A stretch of 64,000 bases of DNA from AC-32 sp963704005 (GCA_963704005.1 CAVPGJ010000005.1:1-64000); one strand, 5' to 3'; shown: positions 25,184 through 34,046, counted from the first letter of the stretch. Notes: generated by a model not told the origin, from the letters alone. Numbers and translations are program-made.

Positions 25184-26603
25184 GCTCGTCCGCGTGGACG
25201 AGACCTGCTGGGAGATCCCGGCCGAGACGCGCCCGGACATGCGCGTGCCCGCGCGGGTCTTCGCCGATCGCGAGCTGCTCGACGCGATCGTCGGTGACCA
25301 GTCACTCGAGCAGCTCCAGAACGTGGCGACCCTGCCGGGGATCGTCGGCGCGGCGTTGGCGATGCCGGACATCCACCAGGGCTACGGCTTTCCGGTCGGC
25401 GGCGTCGCGGCCATGGAGCTCCCGGACGGCGTCGTCTCGCCCGGTGGCGTCGGCTACGACATCAACTGCGGCGTGCGCCTGCTCGTGCTGCCGCTCTCGG
25501 CCGAGGAGCTGGACAGGCGGCGGGAACCGTTCGTGCACGAGCTCTCGCGGGCGATCCCGGCGGGGACCGGCAGGCACGGCCCGCTGCGCCTCTCCCGGTC
25601 GCAGCTGAACGTGGTCCTGCACGAAGGGCCGCGGGCGCTCGTGGCCCGCGGCATCGGCTGCGAAGACGACGTCGAGCGCACCGAGTCGCAGGGCTGCCTG
25701 GCAGGTGCCGACCCGGCGGCAGTCTCCGACCGCGCGCACGAGCGCGGGGCCGGCCAGCTCGGCACCGCCGGCTCGGGCAACCACTTCATCGAGCTACAGC
25801 GGGTCGACGACGTCCTCGATGGAGACGCGGCGCGTGCCTTCGGCCTGGCCGAGGGTGGGCTGACGGTCCTCATTCACTCCGGCTCGCGCGGGCTCGGGCA
25901 CCAGGTCTGCACCGACCACGTCCGCGCCATGGACGCCGTTCGCGCCCGCTACGGGATCGTCCTCCCCGACCGACAGCTCGCGTGCGCCCCGGCCTCCTCT
26001 CCCGAAGGGCGTGCCTATCTGGGCGCGATGGCAGCCGCGGCCAACTTCGCCTTCGCCAACCGGCACGCGATGGCCCATGCCGTCCGGGAGGCGATCGCGC
26101 GCGTGCTCGGGCCGGAGATCGCCGAGGGGACCCGGCAGGTGTACGACGTGGCCCACAACGTCGCCAAGGTCGAGCGCTACGGCGGTCGCGACCTCCTCGT
26201 CCACCGCAAGGGCGCGACGCGAGCCTTCCCGGCCGGCTCGAGCGAGATTCCGACGGACTTCCGGGCCGTAGGCCAGCCCGTCTTCATCCCGGGCAGCATG
26301 GGCACGGCGAGCTTCGTCCTCGCCGGCGAGCCGGGCTCGCTGGAGCGCTCCTTCGGGACGACCTGCCACGGCGCGGGCCGGGCGATGTCGCGCACCCGCG
26401 CCCGCAAGCAGGTCGGCGGCGCCGAGCTCCGCCGCCAGCTCGAGGCGCAGGGGATCGTCGTCCGCTGCGCTTCGAACAGAGGCCTCGCCGAAGAGGCTCC
26501 CTTCGCCTACAAGGACGTCGAGCGGGTCGTCGAGGTCGTCGAGCGGGCCGGCCTGGCGCGCCGGGTCGTGCGACTGACGCCGATCGGCGTCGTCAAGGGC
26601 TAG
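25158..26603 (+). CDS. rtcB: RNA-splicing ligase RtcB
   Basis: This 481-residue enzyme has the RtcB metal and nucleotide sites: MPDIHQGYGFPVGGVAA near residue 70 and GGVGYDINCGVRLL near 95. Further along are GSGNHFIELQ, HSGSRGLGHQV, DVAHNVAKVE with VHRKGATRAFP, and TTCHGAGRAMSR, whose histidine (about residue 404) is the one that carries GMP. RtcB joins RNA ends bearing 2',3'-cyclic phosphate or 3'-phosphate to 5'-OH ends, using GTP and Mn2+. It repairs cleaved tRNA and other RNA. It overlaps the archease gene, its cofactor. All active-site residues are present, so it should be functional. Confidence 0.95.
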   Translation: MAVSSSTSELVRVDETCWEIPAETRPDMRVPARVFADRELLDAIVGDQSLEQLQNVATLPGIVGAALAMPDIHQGYGFPVGGVAAMELPDGVVSPGGVGYDINCGVRLLVLPLSAEELDRRREPFVHELSRAIPAGTGRHGPLRLSRSQLNVVLHEGPRALVARGIGCEDDVERTESQGCLAGADPAAVSDRAHERGAGQLGTAGSGNHFIELQRVDDVLDGDAARAFGLAEGGLTVLIHSGSRGLGHQVCTDHVRAMDAVRARYGIVLPDRQLACAPASSPEGRAYLGAMAAAANFAFANRHAMAHAVREAIARVLGPEIAEGTRQVYDVAHNVAKVERYGGRDLLVHRKGATRAFPAGSSEIPTDFRAVGQPVFIPGSMGTASFVLAGEPGSLERSFGTTCHGAGRAMSRTRARKQVGGAELRRQLEAQGIVVRCASNRGLAEEAPFAYKDVERVVEVVERAGLARRVVRLTPIGVVKG

Positions 26604-26781
26604 GCAACGCCTTCCGCGCGACGCTTGCCCGGGCCCGACGGGGCTCAGTAGTTCCAAGCACCGAACGGCGGGGCGACCCCGATGCACACCGCCCTGGATA
26701 CCCGGAAACTAGAGTCGTCGACTGCCCTTGGTGCGGTCGAGTGCTGGTTCGTCCGCGGCGGGGGCGAGGGAAGTGATTTCC

Positions 26782-27408
26782 ATGCATACGGCATCGAGAA
26801 GATGGCGTGTGTACGTGCTCGCCTTGCTGGCGGGGCTGGTGCTTGCAGTCGCCGGCGTCGCGGCGGGGTGCGGGAGCACGAAGACGGTCACGAAGACCGT
26901 CGGGACGACCGTGACGAAGACCGCGACTGTCACGAGCGCTTCGACGTCGGGAGTACTCCCGTTGCGCTCCGTGCAGCTGCCGCCGGCCGCGCCGGCCGGC
27001 CAGATGGTGCTCTACGGGCACATCAAGTCGCTGGCGCGGAAGAGCGGCCGCTTCGAGATGCGCTTCGATCCTGCCTGGTGGCTCACCGGAATCGCGGCGG
27101 AGGGTGCGGCTGTCGAGGACGGGGCGACCTCGCCAGGGCAGGGCGTTCCCAACGACTACTACATCGTCGATGAGGGCCACCGACTGCTGACGTACGTCGT
27201 CGCCGCGAACGCGCCGGTTTCGATCATCACGAGAGGAGCGGGACGCGCGAGGAGCAGCGTCTCCGAGCTGACCCAGCTCTTCGACGGCAAGAACCCCAAT
27301 CACCGCGCTCTGATGGGCGGCGGAATCCGCGGGTTCGGCTTCTGGGTTCGCGTCGGCGACAAGTATCCGAACCCTGTCCTCTCGCTCGACCAGCAGTACC
27401 AGCCGTAG
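26782..27408 (+). CDS. Lipoprotein of unknown function
   Basis: This 208-residue protein has a type II signal peptide: basic MHTASRRWR, a hydrophobic stretch, and the lipobox VAAGC with the lipidated cysteine near residue 30. A Thr/Lys-rich linker (TKTVTKTVGTTVTKTATVT) follows, as is common in surface lipoproteins. The globular part, from about residue 55, contains VLYGHIKSL, RFDPAWWLTG and a C-terminal DKYPNPVLSLDQQY. This arrangement resembles several small actinobacterial proteins known only as hypothetical. The ATG at 26782 is preceded by GAGGGAAG. It lies between rtcB and the RafH-like gene with its own terminator-like hairpin, so it is probably monocistronic. Confidence 0.82.
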   Translation: MHTASRRWRVYVLALLAGLVLAVAGVAAGCGSTKTVTKTVGTTVTKTATVTSASTSGVLPLRSVQLPPAAPAGQMVLYGHIKSLARKSGRFEMRFDPAWWLTGIAAEGAAVEDGATSPGQGVPNDYYIVDEGHRLLTYVVAANAPVSIITRGAGRARSSVSELTQLFDGKNPNHRALMGGGIRGFGFWVRVGDKYPNPVLSLDQQYQP

Positions 27409-27424
27409 GCCCTGCCTTCAGGGC
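27409..27424 (+). terminator. Short hairpin directly after the lipoprotein gene
   Basis: A perfect six-base stem (GCCCTG/CAGGGC) with a four-base loop begins at the base after the stop codon. It is short and lacks a T tract, so it is a weak terminator candidate. Confidence 0.4.
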
Positions 27425-27687
27425 GGCGTGATCGCGACGGTTCTGGTCATCCGTGCCGGGACTGATCCGACCTAAGGGCTAACCCCGATGCCGCGGGAGG
27501 CCCGAACGGCGACCCTGGGCACATGGGTCGGGTGACTCCTCGATGGAGACGGTTCTGGGGGATCCGGCCGGGTGAGCTCCGGCAGCCGATGAGGCTGATC
27601 GGTGCCCGGCGAACGATGGGCGAGCCTGAGTCCGGGCCGCACGGTCGCGGCTTCCGTTCGCGACACGATCGCCAGAGAGGCGCGCAG

Positions 27688-28476
27688 ATGGCGCCGTCGC
27701 CCCCGGCTGCCGGGCCGCCCGGCTTGGCTGAGCCGGCGGCCGAAGAGGCGTTTCCGATCAGCCTGGTCGCGGACGAAGCGCTCGGCGAAGAGGTCAAGGG
27801 GCACGCGCTGGACGTGCTGCGCGGAGTCGCGACGCACGCCTCGCGACCGGTGCTCCACGCCCGCATGACGCTCCATCTCCACGGCGATCCGGCTGTCGAG
27901 CGCCCCGCGGTCGCGAAGGCATCGCTCGACGTCGGCGGCCGCCCTGTCCGCGCCCACGTCGCGGCCGAGCAGATGGTCGAGGCGATCGACCTGCTCGAGC
28001 GGCGGCTGCGTCGCAACCTCGAGGACCTCGAAGAGCGCGACCGCGCCCGCCGCCACGAGACCGGCGCCGAGCCGCCCGGCCAGTGGCGCCACGGCAGCCT
28101 GCCTGCTGCCCGTCCCGAGTACTTCCCGCGGCCACCCGAGGAGCGCCGGCTCCTACGCCGCAAGACGTTCGCCCGCGCAGGCTCGACGCCCGCGGAGGCC
28201 GTGCTCGAGATGCAGCTGCTGGACCACGACTTTCACCTGTTCACGAATGCCGAGACCGCCGAAGAGAATCTCGTCTACCGGAGCCCCGACGGGGTGATCG
28301 AGCTCGCCCGTCTCACGTCCGCCCCGGTGCTGCTGCTGGAGGACGCGATCGAGCGCATGAGCCTGAGCGGCGAGCGGTTCGTCTTCTTCGTCGAGCCCCA
28401 GACGAGGCGCGGGAGCGTCCTCTACCGCCGCTACGACGGACACTACGGCCTGATCGAGCCGGAAGTAACTCTCTGA
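27688..28476 (+). CDS. RafH-like ribosome hibernation factor (HPF N-domain plus two S30AE C-domains)
   Basis: The N-terminal part (about residues 20-125) matches the HPF/RaiA ribosome-binding domain, with alternating strands and the helix QMVEAIDLLERRLRRNLEDL. Two copies of the S30AE C-terminal fold follow. The first contains LLDHDFHLFTNAETAEENLVY; the second contains FVFFVEPQTRRGSVLYRRYDGHYG. A tandem C-domain is the hallmark of RafH, the DosR-controlled hibernation factor of mycobacteria, and not of the usual long HPF. The ATG at 27688 gives 262 residues, close to RafH; the frame is open back to an ATG at 27523. It would stabilise idle 70S ribosomes under hypoxia or starvation. Confidence 0.87.
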   Translation: MAPSPPAAGPPGLAEPAAEEAFPISLVADEALGEEVKGHALDVLRGVATHASRPVLHARMTLHLHGDPAVERPAVAKASLDVGGRPVRAHVAAEQMVEAIDLLERRLRRNLEDLEERDRARRHETGAEPPGQWRHGSLPAARPEYFPRPPEERRLLRRKTFARAGSTPAEAVLEMQLLDHDFHLFTNAETAEENLVYRSPDGVIELARLTSAPVLLLEDAIERMSLSGERFVFFVEPQTRRGSVLYRRYDGHYGLIEPEVTL

Positions 28477-29211
28477 CGCTCGGCTGACCTCGCGGCGGTT
28501 CGCTCGCCGACCTCGAGGCCGAGGACCTGCCGGTCGTCCCCTTCGAGCGTGCGGATCGCCTTCGAGGCCGCGGTGGCCAGATCGGGGGCCTCGACCTCCA
28601 GTACCACGGTTTCGCCGGGCTCGACGACGACCCGGAGTCGGTAGAGGGCGCCGAGCGGACGGGCACGGGCGAGGATCGGTTGGAGCGCGACGAGCAGAAG
28701 ATCGAGCACGACGAGGGCCGCGAGCAGCCGGACGTAGCTCTCCCGCTCGATCTGCGCCCAGAGCAAGACGGTGAACATCGCGGCGCCGATGGCCGCGAGT
28801 GCGGACGAGAACACGTACAGCCGCCGCACCGAGGTCGGGTCGCGCTCGCGGCGGCCGGCGGCGAGCGCAGACGCCTGCGTCGATGCGAGCGCAAACGCCG
28901 TCACGGTGCCGACCGCCTTGCCGAGAGTTTCCGACGGGTTATTCGTCCACACGGCGGCGAGGGCAAGCGACGCGCCCACGGCGGGAAGCGCGAGACCCCC
29001 GACCGCGAGACGTCTGGAGCGCCCCTGGTCGAGCAGGATCGTGGAGGGCACCGCGAGCAGCCCGTAGCCCGCGAGGAGAGCCGTCGTCGCCGAGAATCCG
29101 GCCCTCGGTCCTCCCGAAGTGGCCGACGAGCAGGATGCCGATCGCGAGGAGGGCGGAGGCGGACAGGAGCCCCGCGACTGCCAGCAACAAGATCCGCTTA
29201 CCCGAACCCAT
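28443..29211 (-). pseudogene. Multi-helix membrane protein with one frameshift
   Basis: The ATG at 29211 starts a good transmembrane helix (ILLLAVAGLLSASALLAIGI). Near 29100 the protein moves to another frame and continues with TTALLAGYGLLAVPSTILL, three more helices, and a soluble C-terminal tail (RVVVEPGETVVLEVEAPDL) of about 55 residues that ends inside the RafH-like gene on the opposite strand. Joined, it would be about 255 residues with five or six helices. I recognise no family. One base change would restore it, so it may be a real gene with a sequencing error. It lies in the middle of the stress block. Confidence 0.6.
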
Positions 29212-29425
29212 CGTCTCTTCCCAGGAGCATCCTGCACCGACCGATTGGCGCGATCATCCGCGGACGCACTGACACTGGCTGCGGGCAAACACCAGTTCGC
29301 TGCAGACCCAGAGCCAGGCTGTCTCGTCGCGGAAAAGCGCGGACGCAGGGTCAGTGGTAGCCCCGATGACATCGCGCAGTCCCAGCGCGATCCTGGTGTG
29401 GCACACCACAGGAAAGGGGATTGCG

Positions 29426-29662
29426 ATGACGGAGAACCCACGTGCACAAGTGGGCGATGTGATCGTCGTTCACGGGCACCGGCTCGGCGAGTCCAGCCGG
29501 AGCGGTGAGATCCTCGAGGTCCTCGGAACGGCCGAGCACGAGCACTACCGCGTGCGGTGGGAGGACGGTCACGAGAGCGTCTTCACGCCGGGCAGCGACG
29601 CCGCGATCCGGCACGTCGAGCGATCCGAATACGATGAGCCGGTCCTCATCCACGACCCCTGA
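29426..29662 (+). CDS. DUF1918 protein
   Basis: This 78-residue protein contains the DUF1918 core: AQVGDVIVVHGHRLGE at residues 7-22, then RSGEILEVLG and YRVRWEDGHESVFTPGSDA. It is a small SH3-like beta-barrel, found almost only in actinobacteria and often next to universal stress or CBS-domain genes. The ATG is preceded by GGAAAGGGGA. The CBS-BON gene follows 19 bases downstream, so the two form an operon. Function is not established. The 'RVRWEDGHE' part is the most conserved and suggests a binding surface. Confidence 0.88.
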   Translation: MTENPRAQVGDVIVVHGHRLGESSRSGEILEVLGTAEHEHYRVRWEDGHESVFTPGSDAAIRHVERSEYDEPVLIHDP

Positions 29663-29681
29663 CCGGCAGGGAGGTGGAGGG

Positions 29682-30311
29682 ATGAACGTCGAAGACATCA
29701 TGACCCGCGAGGTGGTGACGGTGGCTCCCGGAGCCTCGCTCAAGCAGGCCGCGAACCTGCTCCTCGAGCATCGGATCTCCGGCCTGCCTGTCGTCGACAA
29801 CCAAGGCGACGTCCTGGGCGTCGTCTCCGAGACCGACATCCTCCAGAAAGAGGCGTCCGGGCTGCAGGTTCCGGGACCGCTCGCCTGGCTGGTCGGCTTC
29901 GACGTCGAGGTCGACCGGTCGAAGGTCGATGCCCGCCTCGTCGGCGAGGCGATGACCTCGCCGCCGTTGACGATCGCGGCGCACAGCCCGGTCAGCCTCG
30001 CCGCCCAGCGAATGAGCGAGAAAGGCGTCAACCGCCTGCCCGTGGTCGAGAACGGCGAGCTCGTCGGAATCGTGACCCGCGCCGACCTCGTCCGAGCATT
30101 CGTCCGCAGCGACGCCGAGATCGCGACCGAGATTCGCGACGATGTGATCCTCCGGCGCGCGCGGCTGGACAAGCACAGCGTGCGAGTCGAGGTCGAGGAC
30201 GGCGAAGTCACGCTCAGCGGCAGGATCGGGAAGGATCGCGACGCTCGAGCCCTCGAGGCGCTTGTCCGCGAGATCCCGGGCGTCGTCGGCGTCCACTCCG
30301 AGCTGGTCTGA
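29682..30311 (+). CDS. CBS-pair protein with C-terminal BON domain (Hrp1-like)
   Basis: This 209-residue protein has two CBS motifs. The first (residues 1-60) contains VEDIMTREVVTVAPGASL and GLPVVDNQGDVLGVVSETDIL; the second (about 85-145) contains MTSPPLTIAAHSPV and RLPVVENGELVGIVTRADLV. A BON domain fills the C-terminus (about 150-209), with VRVEVEDGEVTLSGRI and IPGVVGVHSELV. CBS pairs bind adenosine nucleotides and sense energy state; BON domains bind membranes or lipids. The mycobacterial hypoxic response protein Hrp1 has the same CBS pair. A GGAGG just before the ATG supports the start. It is in one operon with DUF1918. Confidence 0.92.
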   Translation: MNVEDIMTREVVTVAPGASLKQAANLLLEHRISGLPVVDNQGDVLGVVSETDILQKEASGLQVPGPLAWLVGFDVEVDRSKVDARLVGEAMTSPPLTIAAHSPVSLAAQRMSEKGVNRLPVVENGELVGIVTRADLVRAFVRSDAEIATEIRDDVILRRARLDKHSVRVEVEDGEVTLSGRIGKDRDARALEALVREIPGVVGVHSELV

Positions 30312-30313
30312 CC

Positions 30314-30544
30314 GTGGGCAGGCGCGCCAAGGCCCGCGAGCGTCAGGACGAGCGCAGGCACCAGACGCCGGCCGAGCGGCGCGTCTCGTCAGGCGACTTC
30401 ACCGCGCTGAAGAGCGACGAGCGCGCCGCACGGATGATGCTCGAGCCGAACGTCGCGAATGCCGAGCGCCTGGCGGAAGGATCGACAGACGGCGAGCACG
30501 CACGAGGCGAGGGTTCGGGACGCGATCGGGATCACCAGTCCTGA
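30314..30544 (+). CDS. Small basic protein of unknown function
   Basis: A GTG three bases after the CBS-BON stop opens a 76-codon frame. The protein begins with a basic segment (GRRAKARERQDERRHQ) and continues into a charged helix (TALKSDERAARMMLEPNVANAE, shortened here) before a Gly/Asp-rich end. The charge pattern is plausible for a nucleic-acid-binding or ribosome-associated peptide, but there is no recognisable family and no strong binding site beyond translational coupling. It may be a real third gene of the DUF1918-CBS operon or a chance frame. Confidence 0.4.
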   Translation: MGRRAKARERQDERRHQTPAERRVSSGDFTALKSDERAARMMLEPNVANAERLAEGSTDGEHARGEGSGRDRDHQS

Positions 30545-30564
30545 GCAACCCGCCCCGCGCGGTT

Positions 30565-30578
30565 CCGTAACTCCCCGC
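30565..30578 (+). promoter_or_regulatory. Conserved upstream motif, site C
   Basis: CCGTAACTCCCCGC, about 90 bases before the YbaK start and in the same direction, matches sites at 17510-17523, 24669-24682 and 37402-37415 at 11-12 of 14 positions. Like sites A and B it is followed by a TGGG about ten bases on. Confidence 0.35.
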
Positions 30579-30666
30579 AACGCCACGTGTGGGCTGCCCG
30601 GATGCCGGGTGGTGGCGAGCTGCCTATGGTCACAGGGACTGTTCGGCCGAGACGAGGAGGTAGACG

Positions 30667-31146
30667 ATGACGCTGACAAGTCAGCTGGAGGAAGAGCTCG
30701 AGCGCGCCCGGATCGACTTCGACCTGATCGAGCACCGGCGCACCGAGACGGCCGGTGACGAGGCAACGGCGATCGGCGTGCCGCCCGACGACGTGGCGAA
30801 GACGATCGTGCTTTCCAGCGGCGATCGCTACGTTCGCGCGGTCGTGCCCGCGTCCGAACGCCTCGACCTACACAAGGTCCGGGAGCTGCTCGGCGACAAG
30901 AACGCACGGCTCGCGAGCGAAGAGGAGCTCGTGCTCGCCTACCCGATGTACGAGCTGGGCGCGGTTCCGCCCTTCGGCGTCCCCGCGGGCGACCGTGTGC
31001 TGCTCGACCGGCGACTCGCCCAGCACGACTCCGTCGTGCTCGAGGCGGGCTCCCACAACGAGTCGGTGCGGTTGAAGACGGTCGACCTGATCACGCTGAG
31101 TCGTGCCGAGATCAAGGACATCGTCGACGCAGCGAGCGGCGAATGA
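30667..31146 (+). CDS. YbaK/EbsC-family aminoacyl-tRNA deacylase
   Basis: This 159-residue protein shows the YbaK/ProX fold: IDFDLIEHRRTETAGDEATAIGV at the N-terminus, then DDVAKTIVLSSGDRYVRAVVPA holding the conserved lysine of the active site. GDKNARLASEEEL and the glycine loop GAVPPFG follow near residue 100. Family members hydrolyse Cys- or other mischarged tRNAs. An AGGAGG precedes the ATG by six bases. It stands after the CBS-BON operon with its own upstream region, which carries the recurring motif. Substrate specificity cannot be assigned from sequence. Confidence 0.9.
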   Translation: MTLTSQLEEELERARIDFDLIEHRRTETAGDEATAIGVPPDDVAKTIVLSSGDRYVRAVVPASERLDLHKVRELLGDKNARLASEEELVLAYPMYELGAVPPFGVPAGDRVLLDRRLAQHDSVVLEAGSHNESVRLKTVDLITLSRAEIKDIVDAASGE

Positions 31147-31265
31147 CCGGAGGCAGCCAGAACACTCATGTCGGGACAGCCATTTAGACCTCCCATCAAT
31201 CGGGCCGGCCGCCTTGTCGCGAGGGCGGACCGGCTGGCGGCCTGGGCACGGGCTCAGGCCTATCT

Positions 31266-31283
31266 GACCGGCTCGAGCCGGTC
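31266..31283. terminator. Palindrome between the YbaK and DUF47 genes
   Basis: A perfect 18-base palindrome (GACCGGCTCGAGCCGGTC) lies in the gap between two convergent genes, near other GC-rich inverted repeats (31195-31345). It is most simply a bidirectional terminator region. Confidence 0.4.
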
Positions 31284-31337
31284 GAAGGTGAGACGAAGGC
31301 CCCGGCCGGCCAACAGGCCCTGAGCTCGAGCAGGGGC

Positions 31338-31956
31338 TCAGCCCTCCTTGAGCACCGAGTACCAGACCCGCTCGGCGACCTCGCGCAGGTCGTCGCCGAT
31401 GCGGGCAAGCCGGCGGTAGAGCTCCCGCTTCGCGGCGATCTGGCGCAGGTCGTCGACCGCGATCAGCGCCGACATCGCCCGCCGGTAGACGTGCTCGAGC
31501 CGGCTCTGGCTCTTCGCCGCTCGCGTGGCAGCCTCGGTGGCGAGAACGGCGGCGTCCCGGCCGAGAGCGGTGAGCGCAGCGGCGAGCTCCCGCGCTCCCT
31601 CCGCGAGCTCCGTGGCCATCTCGGCCATCGCTGCGTCAGGGTCGGTCTGCATCACCTCCGCCTCGCGGACGGCGTTCTTGGCGCCGTTCAGCACTCGGTC
31701 GAGCCCGCGCGAGAGCTCGAAGATGTCCTCCGGCTCGAGCGGAGTCGTGAAGGCGACGCCGAGCGCCTCGCGAAGCTCGCGCTTGCGATCGTCCGCCCGG
31801 TGCTCGCAGTCGCGCAGGCGGTCGACCGCGCTTGCGTCCCCGCCGGCCCAGGCGACGAGCGCGTCCATCCCCTCGAGCGTGATCGCCGTCTGGTCCCGGA
31901 GCATGGCCAGCACGTCCGGGCTCTCCGGCAGGAACCAGCGTGCGCCGTCGCCTCAT
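31338..31956 (-). CDS. DUF47/PhoU-like partner of the phosphate transporter
   Basis: This is an all-helical protein (TAITLEGMDALVAWAG, CEHRADDRKRELREALGVAFTTPLEPEDIFELSRGLD in part, VLNGAKNAVREAE), the pattern of DUF47 proteins that accompany PiT transporters and are relatives of PhoU. The conserved 'EHRADD...L..AF.TPLEPEDI' region is clear. The ATG at 31956 overlaps the PiT stop, but after four codons one base must be skipped to reach the expected WFLPESPDV start, so there is either a one-base insertion near 31942 or a later start (ATG 31913). It is probably a regulator of phosphate uptake, translated together with the transporter. Confidence 0.85.
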
Positions 31957-32957
31957 CCGATCGCTCTCCAGACGACGAAGCTAACCGCCCCGAGCGCTGC
32001 CGTCGCGGGGAGCGTCAGCAGCCAGGCGAACGCGATCGAGCGGACGACGAGCCAGCGAACGTGTCGCCAGCGACGCCGGCCGCCGCCGACGCCGACGACC
32101 GAGGAGGCGACGACCTGCGTCGTCGAGACGGGGCCTCCCAGGTAGGACGCAGCCAGGATGACCGCGGTCGAGGCGCTCTGGCTGGAGAACGCGTCGATCG
32201 GCGCGAGCCGAAAGATGCGGCGGCCGATCGTGCGCACGATGCGCCAGCCGCCGAGCGCGGTGCCGAGCGTCAGCGCCGCGCCGCAGCCGAGCTTCACCCA
32301 CAACGGCACCGCGAACGTGGATTGCCGGCCCGTAGCAAGCAGCAGCGCCGCGATCAACCCCATCGCCTTCTGCGCGTCGTTGGCGCCGTGGCTGAACGAG
32401 AGCGCGGCGGACATCCCCCACTCGCCGACGCGGATCGGCCGTCGCACGCGCCGGGTCGCCCGGCGGAGCGCCCGCCGGGCCAGACGGACGACGCCGAAGC
32501 CGAGCGCGAACCCGATCGGCGGCGAGACTGCAAGCGCGATCAGAACGCCGAACACACCGACCGGCTTCAAGCCGTCCAGGCCGCCCCAGCTGATCGCGTC
32601 GAGGCCACCCTCGACCAATGCGGCGCCGACCAGCCCGCCGACCAGCGCGTGGCCCGAGCTGGACGGCAACCCTCGCCACCACGTCAGCAGGTTCCAGAGC
32701 ACCGCGGCGAGCGTGCCGGACCCGATCACGGCGACCGCGTCCGCTGGCGAGACGGTCACGATGCCGGCGATCGTGCTCGCGACGGCCGTCCCGACGAGCA
32801 GCGCGCCGAGCATGTTGAAGATCGCAGAGAGCAGCACCGCCTGCCCCGGCCGCGCGCCGCGCGTGGCGACAAGCGTCGCGATCGCGTTCGCCGCGTCGTG
32901 GAACCCGTTCGTCAGCGAGAACACCAGCGCGAGCGAAACGGCAAGCCAGAACGCCAT
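31953..32957 (-). CDS. PiT-family inorganic phosphate transporter
   Basis: This 334-residue membrane protein has the duplicated PiT signature: NGFHDAANAIATLV near residue 17 and FSHGANDAQKAMGL near 190, each within a long hydrophobic region, plus the re-entrant LPSSSGHALVGGL near 100 and GPVSTTQVVASS near 280. The family imports phosphate (often as metal-phosphate) using protons or Na+. It overlaps the DUF47 gene by four bases. It starts at an ATG at 32957 about 65 bases downstream of the hsp20 stop, so it could also be read from the hsp20 promoter. Confidence 0.93.
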   Translation of the reverse strand: MAFWLAVSLALVFSLTNGFHDAANAIATLVATRGARPGQAVLLSAIFNMLGALLVGTAVASTIAGIVTVSPADAVAVIGSGTLAAVLWNLLTWWRGLPSSSGHALVGGLVGAALVEGGLDAISWGGLDGLKPVGVFGVLIALAVSPPIGFALGFGVVRLARRALRRATRRVRRPIRVGEWGMSAALSFSHGANDAQKAMGLIAALLLATGRQSTFAVPLWVKLGCGAALTLGTALGGWRIVRTIGRRIFRLAPIDAFSSQSASTAVILAASYLGGPVSTTQVVASSVVGVGGGRRRWRHVRWLVVRSIAFAWLLTLPATAALGAVSFVVWRAIG

Positions 32958-33021
32958 GCACCATCATGAATCGAAAGAGCCAGGGCGACGGGTTTGTCTC
33001 CGCCGCCCCGGCTCTCGGGGA

Positions 33022-33444
33022 TCACGCCTTGGTGATCTCGACCGTCTGAGGCTTCGAGATCGCGAGCTTCGGCGCGTGCACCTCGAGCACGCCCGTCGCG
33101 AACTTCGCGCGGACATGCTCGGTGTCGGCCTCGACCGGCAACTCGAAGCGGCGCTCGAACTTGCGCTCGAGCCGCTCGCGCAGGTGGAAGGACTTCTCCG
33201 TCTCCTCCTTCGCCTCCTTGCGCTCGCCCTTCACCCTGACCGTGTGGTCGAAGACCTCGATCCCGAGCTCCTTCTCCTGGTAGCCGGGAACCTCGAGCTC
33301 CATCACGAACTCGTCGTCGGTCTCGTAGATGTCGGCTGCGGGCACCAGGACCGGAGCGAACCCGATCCCCTCGAACACCCGCCGCATTCGGCGCTCCATC
33401 GAGTCGAGCTCCTCGAAGGGCGACCACTTGAGCATCGTGGTCAT
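33022..33444 (-). CDS. Small heat-shock protein (Hsp20/alpha-crystallin)
   Basis: This 140-residue protein has the alpha-crystallin domain from about residue 40 to 130. Its marks are PAADIYETDDEFVMELEVPG, the strand VRVKGERKE, FHLRERLERKFERRFELP and the A-x-x-x-x-G-V-L-E-V motif as AKFATGVLEV near 115. The N-terminus MTTMLKWSPFEELDSMERRM matches many actinobacterial Hsp20s, including HspX relatives. A GGGAGG lies six bases before the ATG. It is an ATP-independent holdase. In its stress block it stands next to the phosphate transporter and the RsbRD-like gene. Confidence 0.94.
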   Translation of the reverse strand: MTTMLKWSPFEELDSMERRMRRVFEGIGFAPVLVPAADIYETDDEFVMELEVPGYQEKELGIEVFDHTVRVKGERKEAKEETEKSFHLRERLERKFERRFELPVEADTEHVRAKFATGVLEVHAPKLAISKPQTVEITKA

Positions 33445-33587
33445 GATTTCACCTCCCTTCAGGGGTCGCCCGAATGGTCTCTCCTGGCCTCGGGAGCCCG
33501 CATCGGGTGCTACCCGGATCGGCCTGCGGGTTTCCCGCCGATTCCCGGCTCCCTCGTATGATTGGCGCCCCGTAGGGTTCTTTGCAT

Positions 33588-34046
33588 ATGGACACGGTTG
33601 AGTTCCTCGAGAACGAGCGCAGCGCGATCATCGACGCCGCGCAGGCAGGGCTCGGCCGGATGCCTGTGCGGCACTACCAATCGGCAGGCGAGCCGGAGGT
33701 CAACCGGCGACTCGAGGCGCTGTTCGACCACCTGGTCGAGGGGCTGGCCCGTCGCGATCTGACGGCGATGCTCGAGTACGCCCAGACGGTCGCAGTGGAG
33801 CGGTTCGACGCGGGATACGACCTCCAGGAGGTACAGACCGCTTTCAACGCTCTCGAGGAGGCGACGTGGGCCCGGGCGCTCGACAGGCTCGAGCCGGCGC
33901 AACTCGCGGAGGCGCTGGGGTCGGTCAGCACGGTCCTCGGCTGCGGCAAGGACGCGCTCGCGCGCAAGTACGTGTCGCTGGCCGCGCGAACCCACGCGCC
34001 GTCACTCGACCTGCGGGCGCTCTTCACGGGCACCGAGGGCCTTTAG
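33588..34046 (+). CDS. RsbRD N-terminal-domain-like protein
   Basis: This 152-residue all-helical protein resembles the RsbRD N-terminal domain (RsbT co-antagonist type): an initial ENERSAIIDAAQAGL, then NRRLEALFDHLVEGLARRD, the central YAQTVAVERFDAGYDLQEVQTAFNALEEATW, and helices to the end. No STAS or kinase domain follows, so it is a stand-alone sensor-like module. The ATG at 33588 is preferred over a TTG six bases earlier. It is divergent from hsp20 and ends with a four-base overlap on the convergent P-ATPase gene. A role in stress signalling is inferred from the fold and the neighbours. Confidence 0.75.
   Translation: MDTVEFLENERSAIIDAAQAGLGRMPVRHYQSAGEPEVNRRLEALFDHLVEGLARRDLTAMLEYAQTVAVERFDAGYDLQEVQTAFNALEEATWARALDRLEPAQLAEALGSVSTVLGCGKDALARKYVSLAARTHAPSLDLRALFTGTEGL

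Noticed and set aside
8584..29368. The 8-mer CCCCGATG before several stress genes (8584, 24748, 26677, 27483, 29361)
   Set aside because: With this base composition an 8-mer of this type should appear by chance about five times on two strands in 64 kb. Spacing to the starts varies from 33 to about 200 bases.
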